A DNA stretch of 64,000 nucleotides from Hyphomicrobiales bacterium (GTDB lineage: Bacteria > Pseudomonadota > Alphaproteobacteria > Rhizobiales > Rhizobiaceae), in assembly GCA_026400435.1 (NCBI GenBank), contig JAPLOZ010000011.1, forward strand, positions 1 to 64,000, given 5' to 3'. The notes beneath the pieces are model-generated. The model made no database searches. It saw nothing but the letters and a program-made list of their open reading frames with translations, and was not told where the DNA came from. Within the stretch, counting starts at the first letter, position 1; each line of letters opens with the position of its first letter. The position numbers were made by a program, and so were the translations under genes. This document shows positions 1 to 9,391 of the stretch, one piece after another.

Positions 1-789
1 TTCTGCCCGCCGCTCAACATCTCGAAGAACGCGCGCTACCCGGTGATGGGCGCCGCGCTGCAGCGGCGCGGCGGCACCGCCCGCCACGATGCGGTTGCCT
101 GGGGATATGCACGCGGCGCGTCGGCGCGTGGCGTCCATATCATCCAGAACTGCGAGGTGACCGGCATCAAGAGGGCGGCAAGCGGCGCAGTGACCGGCGT
201 CGAGACGACGCGCGGCTTCATCGGAGCCAAGAAGGTCGGCGTGGTCGCAGCCGGGCACAGCTCGGTGATCATGGAGATGGCCGGCGTGCGCATGCCGCTC
301 GAATCCTATCCGCTGCAGGCGCTGGTGTCGGAGCCGGTGAAGCCCGTGTTCCCGTGCGTCGTGATGTCAAACACGGTGCACGCCTATATCTCGCAATCCG
401 ACAAGGGCGAGCTGGTGATCGGCGCCGGCACCGATCAGTACGTCTCCTACTCGCAGACCGGCGGACTGCACATCCTGAACCACACGCTCGACGCCATCTG
501 CGAGATGTTCCCGATGTTCACCCGCATGAAGATGCTGCGCTCGTGGGGCGGCATCGTCGATGTGACGCCGGACCGCTCGCCGATCCTGGCCAAGACGCCG
601 GTGCCCGGCCTCTACGTCAACTGCGGCTGGGGCACGGGCGGCTTCAAGGCGACGCCGGGTTCGGGCCATGTCTTTGCCCATACCATCGCCAACGACCAGC
701 CGCACCCGATCAACGCGCCGTTCACGCTGGAACGATTCCGCACCGGCCGGCTGATCGACGAGGCCGCTGCGGCGGCCGTTGCGCACTGA
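1..789 (+). CDS. soxB: Sarcosine oxidase subunit beta (5'-truncated by window edge)
   Basis: FAD/FMN-carrying catalytic subunit of the heterotetrameric cytosolic enzyme that demethylates sarcosine to glycine, passing the methyl group to tetrahydrofolate. Only the C-terminal 262 codons are present; the frame is open from base 1 and the start lies outside the window. The segment [11 protein letters not shown] contains a histidine (29th codon here) at the position where family members bind FMN covalently. The C-terminus has the DAO-fold segment with TPDRSPI and the [13 protein letters not shown] flavin-binding motif. It is followed 10 nt later by soxD and then soxA and soxG, the standard soxBDAG order, which makes the identification firm. 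Confidence 0.95.
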   Translation, partial: FCPPLNISKNARYPVMGAALQRRGGTARHDAVAWGYARGASARGVHIIQNCEVTGIKRAASGAVTGVETTRGFIGAKKVGVVAAGHSSVIMEMAGVRMPLESYPLQALVSEPVKPVFPCVVMSNTVHAYISQSDKGELVIGAGTDQYVSYSQTGGLHILNHTLDAICEMFPMFTRMKMLRSWGGIVDVTPDRSPILAKTPVPGLYVNCGWGTGGFKATPGSGHVFAHTIANDQPHPINAPFTLERFRTGRLIDEAAAAAVAH

Positions 790-799
790 GGAGGGCACG

Positions 800-1189
800 A
801 TGCTTCTGATCCGCTGCCCCTATTGCGAGGAAGATCGTCCGGAACTCGAGTTCCGCAACGCCGGCGAGGCGCACATCGCGCGCTCGGCCAACATGGCTGC
901 CATCAGCGACGACGAGTTCGAGAAGTTCTTCTTCATACGGACAAATCCGAAAGGCGTCATCTTCGAGCGCTGGCGTCACGTGCACGGCTGCGGGCGCTTC
1001 TTCAACGGCGCGCGCGATACGGTCACCGACCGGTTCCTGACCGTCTATAAGGCGGGAGAACCCAAGCCCGATCTGTCCACGCTCGCGTCGAGCGCACCTG
1101 CCGCCTACGCCAACCGTCCGCCTGACCAGCTCAACGCGAAAAAGACCGCGGCGAAACGTACTGCCACCAAGAAGAAGGGAGAGGCGTGA
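800..1189 (+). CDS. soxD: Sarcosine oxidase subunit delta
   Basis: Small zinc-binding subunit of heterotetrameric sarcosine oxidase (129 aa). The ATG at 800 follows a GAGGAGGG ribosome site directly after the soxB stop. The N-terminus has the family CPYC pair (C6, C9), and later H60, H62 and C64 in an HVHGC segment complete the expected zinc site. A lysine/alanine-rich tail (about residues 115-129) is probably disordered. The stop codon overlaps the soxA start by one base (TGATG), so the two are translationally coupled. Delta has no catalytic centre of its own; it supports assembly of the alpha-beta core. Confidence 0.95.
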   Translation: MLLIRCPYCEEDRPELEFRNAGEAHIARSANMAAISDDEFEKFFFIRTNPKGVIFERWRHVHGCGRFFNGARDTVTDRFLTVYKAGEPKPDLSTLASSAPAAYANRPPDQLNAKKTAAKRTATKKKGEA

Positions 1190-4185
1190 TGACCGAGCCT
1201 TTCCGCGTAACCGGCACGGGCCGGCTGACGCCCGCCAGAACCGCGCGCTTCACATTCGACGGCAAGTCATTCAGCGGCCTACAGGGCGACACGCTTGCCT
1301 CGGCGCTGCTCGCCAACGGCGTCCATCTCGTCGGCCGCTCTTTCAAGTATCATCGCCCGCGCGGCATCGTGTCGGCGGGTGCGGAGGAGCCCAACGCGCT
1401 CGTGTCGATCGAACGCGACGCCGCCCGCAAGACGCCGAACGTACGGGCCACCGTGCAGGAGCTCTATGACGGGCTTGCGGCCAATTCGCAGAACCGCTGG
1501 CCTTCGCTGTCCTTTGACATAGGCGCGATCAACGACATCGCCTCGCCGTTCTTCTCGGCGGGCTTCTACTACAAGACCTTCATGTGGCCGAAGGCGGCGT
1601 GGAAACACCTCTATGAGCCGAAGATCCGCGCAGCTGCGGGCCTCGGCGTCGCGCCGGACCAGCCCGATCCCGACCACTACGCGTCGCGCTTCGCGCATTG
1701 CGAGGTGCTGGTGCTTGGCGGCGGCGCGGCAGGCATCGCGGCGGCCCTGGCGGCAGCCGAGACCGGCGTGCGCGTCATTCTCGCCGACGAACAGGCGGAG
1801 TTCGGCGGCGCGCTCCGCTTCGAGAGCGGTGCAAGGATAGACGGCCAGGACGGCTGGGCGTGGACGCTGGCCTCGATCGCGAAGCTCGCCGCCATGGACA
1901 ATGTCCAGCTGCTCTCGCGTACGACTGCTTTCGGATACTATGCGCAGAATTTCGTCGGGCTGACCGAGCGCGTCACCGACCATCTTGCCAACCCCGGCAA
2001 CGAGCAGCCGCGCGAACGGCTTTGGCAGGTTCGCGCAAAGAAGGTGGTGCTGGCGACCGGCGCGATCGAGCGGCACATGGTGTTCGCCGACAACGACAGG
2101 CCGGGCGTGATGCTGGCGGCCGCCGCGCGCACATACCTCAACCACCACGGCGTCGCGGTCGGCCGCAACGTCGGCGTCTATACGGCCGGCGACAGCGCCT
2201 ATGCAGCCGCGATCGACCTGAAAAAGGCCGGCGTTTCGATCGCAACGATCGTCGATCTCAGGGACAATCCGACCGGGCCGCTGGTCGACGAGGCGCGTGC
2301 GCTGGGCATCGAGATCAACCACGGCCGCGCCGTCGTGAAGGCACGCGGCAAACTGCGGGTCTCCTCGATTGTCGTCCAGCCGAAGAATGGCGGCGCGCAG
2401 CGCACCATTCCGGTTGACGCACTGATCACGTCGGCCGGCTGGACGCCTTCGGTGCATCTCTTCTCGCAGTCGCGCGGCAAGGTCGCATTCGACACCGCGA
2501 CCAGGCGTTTCCTGCCGGGCGTCTATGCCCAGGACTGCATGTCCGTAGGCGCTTGTAATGGAACGGACGGCCTGGAAATGGTGCTCGACGAGGGCTACGC
2601 GGCTGGTTCGGCCGCAGCGAGAGATGCCGGCGGCAGGGCGGCAAGGGGCGGCGCGAAACCGAAGGCCGATGCCGGCGAAGGCTGGACCGGCGGCATGCTC
2701 GGTTCGGCTCCCGGGGCAGGGGCCGGGACGACTGTCAAAGCCTTCGTCGACTTCCAGAACGACGTCACAGCCAAGGACATCCGCCAGGCGGTGCAGGAGG
2801 GCATGCGCTCGATCGAGCACGTCAAGCGCTTCACCACCAACGGCATGGCGACCGACCAGGGCAAGACTTCGAACATGCACGGCCTGGCAATCGCCGCCGA
2901 GATGCTGGGCAAGGAAATACCGGAAGTCGGGCTCACCACTTTCCGCGCGCCCTATACTCCGGTCACTTTCGGGGCGATCGTCAACCACGCGCGCGGGCCG
3001 CTGTTCGACCCGACCCGCAAGACGGCGATGCACGGCTGGGCTGCGGCGCATGGCGCGGTGTTCGAGGACGTCGGCCAGTGGAAGCGCGCCTGGTATTTCC
3101 CGAGGGCAGGCGAGGACATGCACGCTGCCGTCAACCGCGAATGCATGACGGTGCGCACGAGCGCGGGCCTGTTCGATGCTTCGACGCTGGGCAAGATCGA
3201 GGTAGTCGGGCCGGACGCGGCGAAGTTCATGGAACTGCTCTACACCAATCCCTGGGAGAAGCTCGAACCCGGCCGCTGCCGCTATGGCATCATGCTGCGC
3301 GAGGACGGCTTCATCTACGATGACGGCGTTGTCGGGCGCCTGGCGCCGGACCGCTTCCACGTTACCACGACGACCGGCGGCGCGGCGCGCGTCATGAACA
3401 TGATGGAGGACTACCTCCAGACTGAGTTCCCACATCTCAATGTGTGGCTGACCTCGATTTCCGAGCAGTGGGCGGTCATCGCGGTGCAGGGGCCGAAAAG
3501 CCGCGACATCATCGCGCCGCTTGTCGAAGGCATCGACATCTCCGACGAGGCCATGCCGCATATGTCGGTGCGCGAGGGAAAGATCTGCGGCGTGCCGACG
3601 CGGCTGTTTCGCATGTCCTTCACCGGCGATCGCGGTTTCGAGGTGAACGTGCCGGCAGACTACGGCCAGGCGGTGTGGGAAGCGTTGTGGGCCGAAGGAC
3701 AAAAGCACGGCGCCTGCGCCTATGGCACCGAGGCCATGCACATTCTACGCGCGGAAAAGGGCTACATCATCGTCGGCCAGGATACCGACGGCACCGTGAC
3801 CCCCAACGATGCCGGGCTCGACTGGGCGGTCGGCAAGAAGAAGGCTGATTTTGTAGGCATTCGCGGCCTGACCCGACCGGATCTGGTGGCGGCCGGCCGC
3901 AAGCAGCTGGTCGGCCTGAAGACGACGGACCCAAGCACGGTGCTCGAAGAAGGAGCGCAGATCGTCGCCAATCCGACCCAGCCGATCCCGATGACCATGA
4001 TCGGCCACGTCACGTCGAGTTACTGGTCGCACAACTGCGGCCGGTCGATCGCCATGGGTCTTGTTGTCGACGGGCGCTCGCGCATGGGCGAGACGCTGTT
4101 CGTGCCAATGCCATCAGGAGCGATCGAGGTCGAAATCTGCTCGCCGGTATTCTTCGACGAGAAGGGAGGACGCCTCAATGGCTAA
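1189..4185 (+). CDS. soxA: Sarcosine oxidase subunit alpha
   Basis: Large subunit (998 aa) carrying NAD+ and the folate site of tetrameric sarcosine oxidase. In order: an N-terminal ferredoxin-like segment (about 15-75, with the GRSFKYHRPRG motif of the family), a Rossmann dinucleotide site VLGGGAAGIAAA (about 172-200), a second nucleotide-binding region ending in SAGWTPSVHLFSQ, and a GcvT-like aminomethyltransferase domain from about 590 to the end, where the methylene group is transferred to tetrahydrofolate. The ATG at 1189 overlaps the soxD stop; an in-frame GTG just before it is less likely. Full length for the family. The end overlaps soxG by 8 nt. Confidence 0.96.
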   Translation: MTEPFRVTGTGRLTPARTARFTFDGKSFSGLQGDTLASALLANGVHLVGRSFKYHRPRGIVSAGAEEPNALVSIERDAARKTPNVRATVQELYDGLAANSQNRWPSLSFDIGAINDIASPFFSAGFYYKTFMWPKAAWKHLYEPKIRAAAGLGVAPDQPDPDHYASRFAHCEVLVLGGGAAGIAAALAAAETGVRVILADEQAEFGGALRFESGARIDGQDGWAWTLASIAKLAAMDNVQLLSRTTAFGYYAQNFVGLTERVTDHLANPGNEQPRERLWQVRAKKVVLATGAIERHMVFADNDRPGVMLAAAARTYLNHHGVAVGRNVGVYTAGDSAYAAAIDLKKAGVSIATIVDLRDNPTGPLVDEARALGIEINHGRAVVKARGKLRVSSIVVQPKNGGAQRTIPVDALITSAGWTPSVHLFSQSRGKVAFDTATRRFLPGVYAQDCMSVGACNGTDGLEMVLDEGYAAGSAAARDAGGRAARGGAKPKADAGEGWTGGMLGSAPGAGAGTTVKAFVDFQNDVTAKDIRQAVQEGMRSIEHVKRFTTNGMATDQGKTSNMHGLAIAAEMLGKEIPEVGLTTFRAPYTPVTFGAIVNHARGPLFDPTRKTAMHGWAAAHGAVFEDVGQWKRAWYFPRAGEDMHAAVNRECMTVRTSAGLFDASTLGKIEVVGPDAAKFMELLYTNPWEKLEPGRCRYGIMLREDGFIYDDGVVGRLAPDRFHVTTTTGGAARVMNMMEDYLQTEFPHLNVWLTSISEQWAVIAVQGPKSRDIIAPLVEGIDISDEAMPHMSVREGKICGVPTRLFRMSFTGDRGFEVNVPADYGQAVWEALWAEGQKHGACAYGTEAMHILRAEKGYIIVGQDTDGTVTPNDAGLDWAVGKKKADFVGIRGLTRPDLVAAGRKQLVGLKTTDPSTVLEEGAQIVANPTQPIPMTMIGHVTSSYWSHNCGRSIAMGLVVDGRSRMGETLFVPMPSGAIEVEICSPVFFDEKGGRLNG

Positions 4186-4753
4186 GGCTTCACAGTCGGC
4201 CACTGTCCAGTCCAGCGCCCTGCGGCGGCCCGCCGAGGCCGGCCGCGCGTTCTCGGCCCGGGGTGTCGAGCTGGTAGCGCTGCCGCCCGCGCACCGCATT
4301 TCGCTGCGTGCGCCGGCCGGCTCTGTTGCGGAGCTTTCCAAGGCGCTGGGCCTCACCTTGCCGCAGAAACCGAAGACCTCGGCGTCGAAGGGCACTCGCA
4401 CCGCGCTTTGGCTCGGGCCCGACGAGTGGCTGGTGTTCGACGATGGCGCGAAGGATCCGCTGAACGACTGCGCAGGCGTTGCGGCGCTGCATTCGGCGGT
4501 CGGAATTTCCCACCGCAATATCGCGGCGTCGGTGACGGGACCAGGCGCCGCCCGGACCGTCAATGCAGGATGCCCGCAGGACCTGTCGCTCGCGCTTTTT
4601 CCGGTCGGGGGCTGCTCGCGTACCATTCTTGGAAAGGCCGAGATCGTGTTGCTGCGCACCGGCGACGAGGCCTTCCGCGTCGAATGCTGGCGCTCCTTTT
4701 CCGACTATGTCTTGACCTTCCTTACGGAAGGTGCGCGCGACGCTGCGGTCTGA
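4178..4753 (+). CDS. soxG: Sarcosine oxidase subunit gamma
   Basis: The 191-aa gamma subunit completes the soxBDAG operon. It resembles a short GcvT-like fold without a catalytic site and packs against alpha at the folate-binding region. The segment TALWLGPDEWLVF (about 68-80) is characteristic of SoxG. The ATG at 4178 lies inside the end of soxA with an AGGGAGG ribosome site 8-10 nt upstream, indicating coupled translation. No obvious intrinsic terminator follows; the next gene is convergent. Confidence 0.93.
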   Translation: MAKASQSATVQSSALRRPAEAGRAFSARGVELVALPPAHRISLRAPAGSVAELSKALGLTLPQKPKTSASKGTRTALWLGPDEWLVFDDGAKDPLNDCAGVAALHSAVGISHRNIAASVTGPGAARTVNAGCPQDLSLALFPVGGCSRTILGKAEIVLLRTGDEAFRVECWRSFSDYVLTFLTEGARDAAV

Positions 4754-4816
4754 ACTGAGGCCCGGAGCGCGCCGCGTTCCGCCGGCTGCCTCCGGGGGCT
4801 CCCCCCAGTTCAATGA

Positions 4817-5489
<673 letters not shown>

Positions 5490-5518
5490 AGACGCTTTCA
5501 GCATGGTCAGCGGCAGCC

Positions 5519-5543
5519 GGAACGAAACAGTGCGACAGGCGTT
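5519..5543 (+). promoter_or_regulatory. EcfG-type (general stress response) promoter
   Basis: GGAAC at 5519-5523, a 16-nt spacer, then CGTT at 5540-5543. This is an exact match to the alphaproteobacterial general stress consensus GGAAC-N16-CGTT, placed about 35 nt before the start of the 104-aa membrane protein at 5577. Confidence 0.85.
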
Positions 5544-5576
5544 GTGTGTCGCTTCCGATTTGCAAGGACGAAACAC

Positions 5577-5891
5577 ATGGCTTCCGCTTTCTCACGTTTC
5601 CGCGGCGATATCGAAGACGATCTCGAAGCGCAGGTTGCAAGGCTGACAAAAGAGCTCGCAATGCTGCGGAAGTCGGCTGGCAAGCGCGGCTCCGTGGCCT
5701 ATGGCGATGCGCGCGGCGCGGCTGCGGACCTGTATGGCGACCTGCGCGAACGGTTCATCGAAGCAATTCCGATCGTGCGCAAGCAGGCCAAGGCAGCCGA
5801 CCGTGCAGCGCGCGACAATCCGACGGTGACCGCCGCCGTGGTCGGCCTTGCCGTGGTTGGCCTGCTGGTAACAATGATAGCGCGCCGCTGA
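5577..5891 (+). CDS. DUF883/ElaB-YqjD-like membrane-anchored stress protein
   Basis: 104 aa: an N-terminal coiled-coil-like region (DDLEAQVARLTKELAMLRK), an alanine-rich middle, and one C-terminal transmembrane helix (about 83-101) ending in basic residues. This is the architecture of ElaB/YqjD-type inner-membrane proteins that bind ribosomes in stationary phase; a direct DUF883 assignment is inference. The start at 5577 has AAGGACG upstream. Its EcfG promoter suggests induction in the general stress response. Confidence 0.8.
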   Translation: MASAFSRFRGDIEDDLEAQVARLTKELAMLRKSAGKRGSVAYGDARGAAADLYGDLRERFIEAIPIVRKQAKAADRAARDNPTVTAAVVGLAVVGLLVTMIARR

Positions 5892-5898
5892 GCGGTGT

Positions 5899-6276
5899 TC
5901 AGCCGTCGTTCGAGGCGTTGAGCTGGTCGGGCATGAGCCCGCTGTCCCGCCTCGAATCCGCCAAAACCTCGCCGAGGGTCAGCCTGCGCGTCGCGATCAT
6001 CGGCGCATAGGCATTTCGCAATCCAGCCATGCGCGGGTTGTCCCGGTGCAGGGCCAGCGCGGTCTGGTCAGCGTATAGTTCGGTGACCAGAATGAGGTTG
6101 GGCGCAGGCGCGCCCTTTGCGTCCAGAACTTTCACGACTTCGAAGCGCAGGCAGCCGCGCTCTTCGGCAAGGGTTTTTCTTGCGTGGTCCTTCATGAGGG
6201 CGATGAATTCGTCTTCGCGTCCGCCCTGCGTCTCGAATTCGACGATGATGCTGATCTGCGGCACATTTGTCTCCAT
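5899..6276 (-). CDS. Antibiotic biosynthesis monooxygenase (ABM)/YgiN-like protein
   Basis: 125 aa with a single ABM ferredoxin-like domain. The segments ISIIVEFETQGGREDEF, FEVVKV and LILVTELYADQTALALH (about 8-85) match the dimeric alpha/beta-barrel fold of cofactor-free monooxygenases and quinol oxidoreductases such as YgiN. The ATG at 6276 is the first in frame and gives family length, with a C-terminal extension of about 30 residues. The gene lies 24 nt downstream of the MaoC gene on the same strand, so they are probably co-transcribed. Substrate cannot be predicted. Confidence 0.82.
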   Translation of the reverse strand: METNVPQISIIVEFETQGGREDEFIALMKDHARKTLAEERGCLRFEVVKVLDAKGAPAPNLILVTELYADQTALALHRDNPRMAGLRNAYAPMIATRRLTLGEVLADSRRDSGLMPDQLNASNDG

Positions 6277-6300
6277 ATGGTCCCGGCCGACGACAATACG

Positions 6301-6774
6301 TCAAGCCGGCTTGGGCGGCACGAAGGCGAGCGTGAGCCAGCGCGCCGTGAGGGCGGGTTTAGCCGATCCATCAATCTCGATGGTTACGTCGTTGGTGACC
6401 TGCACCCAACCTGAAGGCCGGATCTTGAGGTCGGCCAACACAAACCGCGCCCTGATGCGGGCGCCGCTCTTTACCGGCGCGACGAAACGCACCGTATCGA
6501 AACCATGGTTGATTCCGATGTCCGCGCGTTCGACTTTCGGCGCCGTTTCGAAGGCAAAAGCCGACAACAGCGAAAGCGTCAGGAAACCGTGCGCTATCGT
6601 TCCGCCGAACGGCGTCTCCGCCGCGGCTCGGGCCGGGTCGCAATGGATGAACTGATGATCGTCGGTTGCATCCGCGAACTGGTCGATCATGGTCTGCGTG
6701 ATCTCGCGCCACGGCGACAGGCCGCTTTCCTTGCCGACCATCGCTTGCAATTCGTCGAGCGTTATCGTCCTCAA
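6301..6774 (-). CDS. MaoC-like (R)-specific enoyl-CoA hydratase
   Basis: 157 aa with a single hot-dog fold. The catalytic motif D(A)TDDHQFIHCDP (Asp and His of the hydratase-2 site) is followed by TIAHGFLTLSLLS, both typical of MaoC/NodN proteins that hydrate trans-2-enoyl-CoA or enoyl-ACP. The TTG at 6774 overlaps the stop of the upstream FkbM gene (TTGA), supporting this start; an internal ATG 11 codons on is an alternative. NodN and FabZ-like proteins share the fold, so the substrate is open. Confidence 0.85.
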   Translation of the reverse strand: MRTITLDELQAMVGKESGLSPWREITQTMIDQFADATDDHQFIHCDPARAAAETPFGGTIAHGFLTLSLLSAFAFETAPKVERADIGINHGFDTVRFVAPVKSGARIRARFVLADLKIRPSGWVQVTNDVTIEIDGSAKPALTARWLTLAFVPPKPA

Positions 6775-7505
6775 GCCGACTGTCTCCTCTCGCGCTGGGC
6801 AAGCGTTCGAACCTTTCGAAGGGCATTGCGCCGGAGGTAGAGCTGGTCGCCATGCCGTGGAGCGCTGTGGGCCTCTCGAAAGCCGTGCCTCAAGAGGTAA
6901 TCGCGCAGCTCCGGATATAACACTCCTCCTTCATAAAATCTTCGGCGTGACACTTCGACGATAACGGCCTTTGCATGGTTCAGCACTGACTGTCCGCCCT
7001 TAAGCGCAAGCAGCTCCGCGCCCTGTACGTCCACGACAAGGAGATCAGGCTTGGCAAATCCGTTTTCCATCGCAATTTCATCGAGTGTCCTCGTCACGAC
7101 TTCTTCGGAGATCCCGGTGTCTTCAACACTCGGCCAATAGCGCTTGAACATCGGCGTCGCCGCATACATCGAACTGGATGCCCCCTCATTGCTGAAGCGC
7201 CGCAGATGAAGAACCTGATTGCCCGTGTCGGCGACAAACGCGTTGACCGCTGTGTGGCTCGTCGCGGCGTTCGACTTGACGGCCAGCCGGGCGACGAGTT
7301 CGCGGTAGTCCGCCGCCGACGCCTCAACCCAGAGCACTTTGGCAAGGCCAAGCGCCTCGTAGTCGGCGCGCTCTTCGCCGAAATGCGCTCCAACGTGGAT
7401 TGCCGTTGCCAGGCCAATCTCCGCGCCCAGGCCCTCCTTCAGAACCTCGATAGGTTCGCGGTGCGCTTTTCTGAACCCAAGCAATCTCAGACATCTATTC
7501 AACAC
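6771..7505 (-). CDS. FkbM-family methyltransferase
   Basis: 244 aa, SAM-dependent class I fold. AIHVGAHFGEERADY (about 36-50) is the SAM-binding glycine motif, VLWVEASA the acidic ribose-binding strand, and LLVVDVQGAELLALKGG (about 156-173) the hallmark FkbM motif IDVQGAEL. The family O-methylates sugars or small molecules. The start is a GTG at 7505 with a weak ribosome site. It overlaps the MaoC gene by 4 nt and diverges from the glycosyltransferase genes, so a role in methylating a surface glycan is plausible but inferred. Confidence 0.88.
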   Translation of the reverse strand: MLNRCLRLLGFRKAHREPIEVLKEGLGAEIGLATAIHVGAHFGEERADYEALGLAKVLWVEASAADYRELVARLAVKSNAATSHTAVNAFVADTGNQVLHLRRFSNEGASSSMYAATPMFKRYWPSVEDTGISEEVVTRTLDEIAMENGFAKPDLLVVDVQGAELLALKGGQSVLNHAKAVIVEVSRRRFYEGGVLYPELRDYLLRHGFREAHSAPRHGDQLYLRRNALRKVRTLAQRERRQSA

Positions 7506-7682
7506 TACAGGAGTTTCCCGGGACCGCGGTGGTGTTCAAACCCGGTTCCAACCCAGCCGGCCTGCATGGCCTGCGATCACATTGCAAATGCAGAGTTAAA
7601 TGTCTTACGGTCGCCACTCGGAAGACATTGTTTTGCAGCATGCGGGTGACCAATTGAGTTTCACTTCAAGGCAGGGTTCAAA

Positions 7683-8513
7683 TTGATATTGTACGTCATA
7701 AACACTCAGAAGTCTCAAGACAGAATGTTGCATATGCAGAATATGCTTCATGGGATGAACGTAGATTTTTCTCGCGTTGACGCAATTGATGGAGATGATC
7801 TTACGGAGTCGGATCTTGCGTATTGGCAATCCCGCTCGCGGGTGTGGGCGCCGCTGACAGCCAACGAGATCGCCTGCTTCTTGAGCCACCGCAAATCATG
7901 GCAGCTGGTCGTCGAGCGAGGCGAGCACTGGGCTTTTATCTGTGAGGATGACATTCACGTCTGCGAGGCATTTGAACAATTCGTGAGAACGCCGACGTGG
8001 CTCCCGGAGAAGGCTGACATCGTCAAGGCGGAAACCGTGCTCGAGCGGGTCGAATTGGATCGGAATCCGACCTCCGATAAATTGAACCACGCTCTGAGGA
8101 AACTGAACTCCGAACATCTCGGCGCCGCTGCATATTTTGTTTCCCTCGATGCCTGCAAACGCCTGCTTCAGCTTACAGACGAAATTTGCGAGCCCGTCGA
8201 TTGCCTGCTGTTTTCGTCGCGTGCGCCTATAATGTGTCAGTTGGAGGTCTATCAGATCGACCCGGCGCTGTGCATTCAGGATCGCTTTCTCGCACGCGAG
8301 GGGCAAGGTTTGGGGCTGGTCAGCCAGATACCCCTGACGCGGTTCGACAAGGTTGCGCCGGTTGGATTCAACCAGTGGGCAAGCAAGTTGTGGCTGGAAG
8401 CAAAGCGACCTTTGCGGCAGTTCGCGGGGCTCGTGCGACGCAAGGCCCTGACCGCGATTGGGCGCTCTGTCTTCAAGGTCGTGCCGATTCATCTCGCTCA
8501 AAGGCAAGAATGA
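7683..8513 (+). CDS. Glycosyltransferase family 25 (LPS-type)
   Basis: 276 aa. The start MILYVINTQKSQDR, followed by RVDAIDGDDL, LTANEIACFLSHRKSW (about 59-74) and the acidic EDDIHV motif (about 90), identifies the GT25 family (LOS/LPS galactosyl- or glucosyltransferases such as LpsA/Lgt5). The start is a TTG at 7683 with AGG upstream; no better codon precedes it. DNA around 7560-8200 is visibly more AT-rich than its neighbours, with codons such as ATA and TTA, suggesting horizontal acquisition. Its stop overlaps the fucosyltransferase start (ATGA). Confidence 0.88.
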   Translation: MILYVINTQKSQDRMLHMQNMLHGMNVDFSRVDAIDGDDLTESDLAYWQSRSRVWAPLTANEIACFLSHRKSWQLVVERGEHWAFICEDDIHVCEAFEQFVRTPTWLPEKADIVKAETVLERVELDRNPTSDKLNHALRKLNSEHLGAAAYFVSLDACKRLLQLTDEICEPVDCLLFSSRAPIMCQLEVYQIDPALCIQDRFLAREGQGLGLVSQIPLTRFDKVAPVGFNQWASKLWLEAKRPLRQFAGLVRRKALTAIGRSVFKVVPIHLAQRQE

Positions 8514-9379
8514 GAGGACACGTCATCAGTCGGATATACGCTGGCATGGGCAACCAGATGTTCCAGTATGCCGCGGGAAGGGCCTTGGCTCTTCGCAGTG
8601 GAAGTTCGTTCCAATTGGACTGCCGCCACCTCGACAGCGCCGGGTCACCGCCCTACGGGCTTGGCCATTTCAACATTGAAAGGGCGCTCAGTTCGGGAAG
8701 GTTGCCGCCGGAGCGCAAGGGTCAGCGGATCAGGTACAATGTCTGGCTGAAGTTGAAACTCCCCCCACAGCTGTTGAGGGAGAAACATGCGCGGTTCGAC
8801 GAACGGTTGCTCGCGCCACTGACCGATGTGTTTCTGGACGGCTATTGGCAATCCGAGCGGTATTTCGCGGATGCTGCCGATACGATCCGTGTGGATTTCC
8901 AGTTCACCACGCTGCCCGATCTACAGAACGCACGTCACCTCGAGCGCATCAGTGCGGTTCGAGCAGTTTCGCTCCACGTTCGGCGTGGCGACTACCTTCG
9001 ACCGGAGGTGCAGGCGCAATTTGGCTCGCCGACGCTGAAGTACTATCGCGACGCCGTCGACCTGATCGCTTCGAATATTGACGCCGAGCCCGTGGTCTAT
9101 GTCTTCTCGGATGATCCCGAATGGGTGCGCGACAATCTCATCTTACCCTTCGAGACAAGAGTGATGGCGCATAACGGTCCGGACAAGAACTACGAGGACA
9201 TGCGCCTGATGAGCGCCTGCCGGCACCATGTCATCGCCAACTCAAGTTTTTCGTGGTGGGGGGCCTGGCTCAATGCATCTCCCGACAAGATCGTCGTTGC
9301 ACCGAAACAATGGTTCGTCGATCCGAGAATTGACAATCCGGACATCACGCCCGACTCATGGCTGCGCCTGGATGGGTGA
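8510..9379 (+). CDS. Alpha-1,2-fucosyltransferase (GT11)
   Basis: 289 aa, transferring fucose from GDP-L-fucose to a galactosyl acceptor. The N-terminal GMGNQMFQYAAGRALA (about 12-27) and LHVRRGDYL (about 155-163, the GDP-fucose-binding HxRRxD motif), plus SNSSFSWWGAWL near the end, are diagnostic of family GT11 (FutC, WbsJ). The ATG at 8510 overlaps the GT25 stop by 4 nt. The GDP-fucose synthesis genes fcl and gmd converge from the right, giving a complete synthesis-and-transfer set. The likely product is a fucosylated LPS or exopolysaccharide. Confidence 0.92.
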   Translation: MRGHVISRIYAGMGNQMFQYAAGRALALRSGSSFQLDCRHLDSAGSPPYGLGHFNIERALSSGRLPPERKGQRIRYNVWLKLKLPPQLLREKHARFDERLLAPLTDVFLDGYWQSERYFADAADTIRVDFQFTTLPDLQNARHLERISAVRAVSLHVRRGDYLRPEVQAQFGSPTLKYYRDAVDLIASNIDAEPVVYVFSDDPEWVRDNLILPFETRVMAHNGPDKNYEDMRLMSACRHHVIANSSFSWWGAWLNASPDKIVVAPKQWFVDPRIDNPDITPDSWLRLDG

Positions 9380-9391
9380 GGCAGCCCCGAC

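Noticed and set aside
1279-3741. 820-codon open frame antisense to soxA
   Set aside because: Shadow frame caused by high G+C codon bias; no family motifs, and soxA on the other strand is certain.
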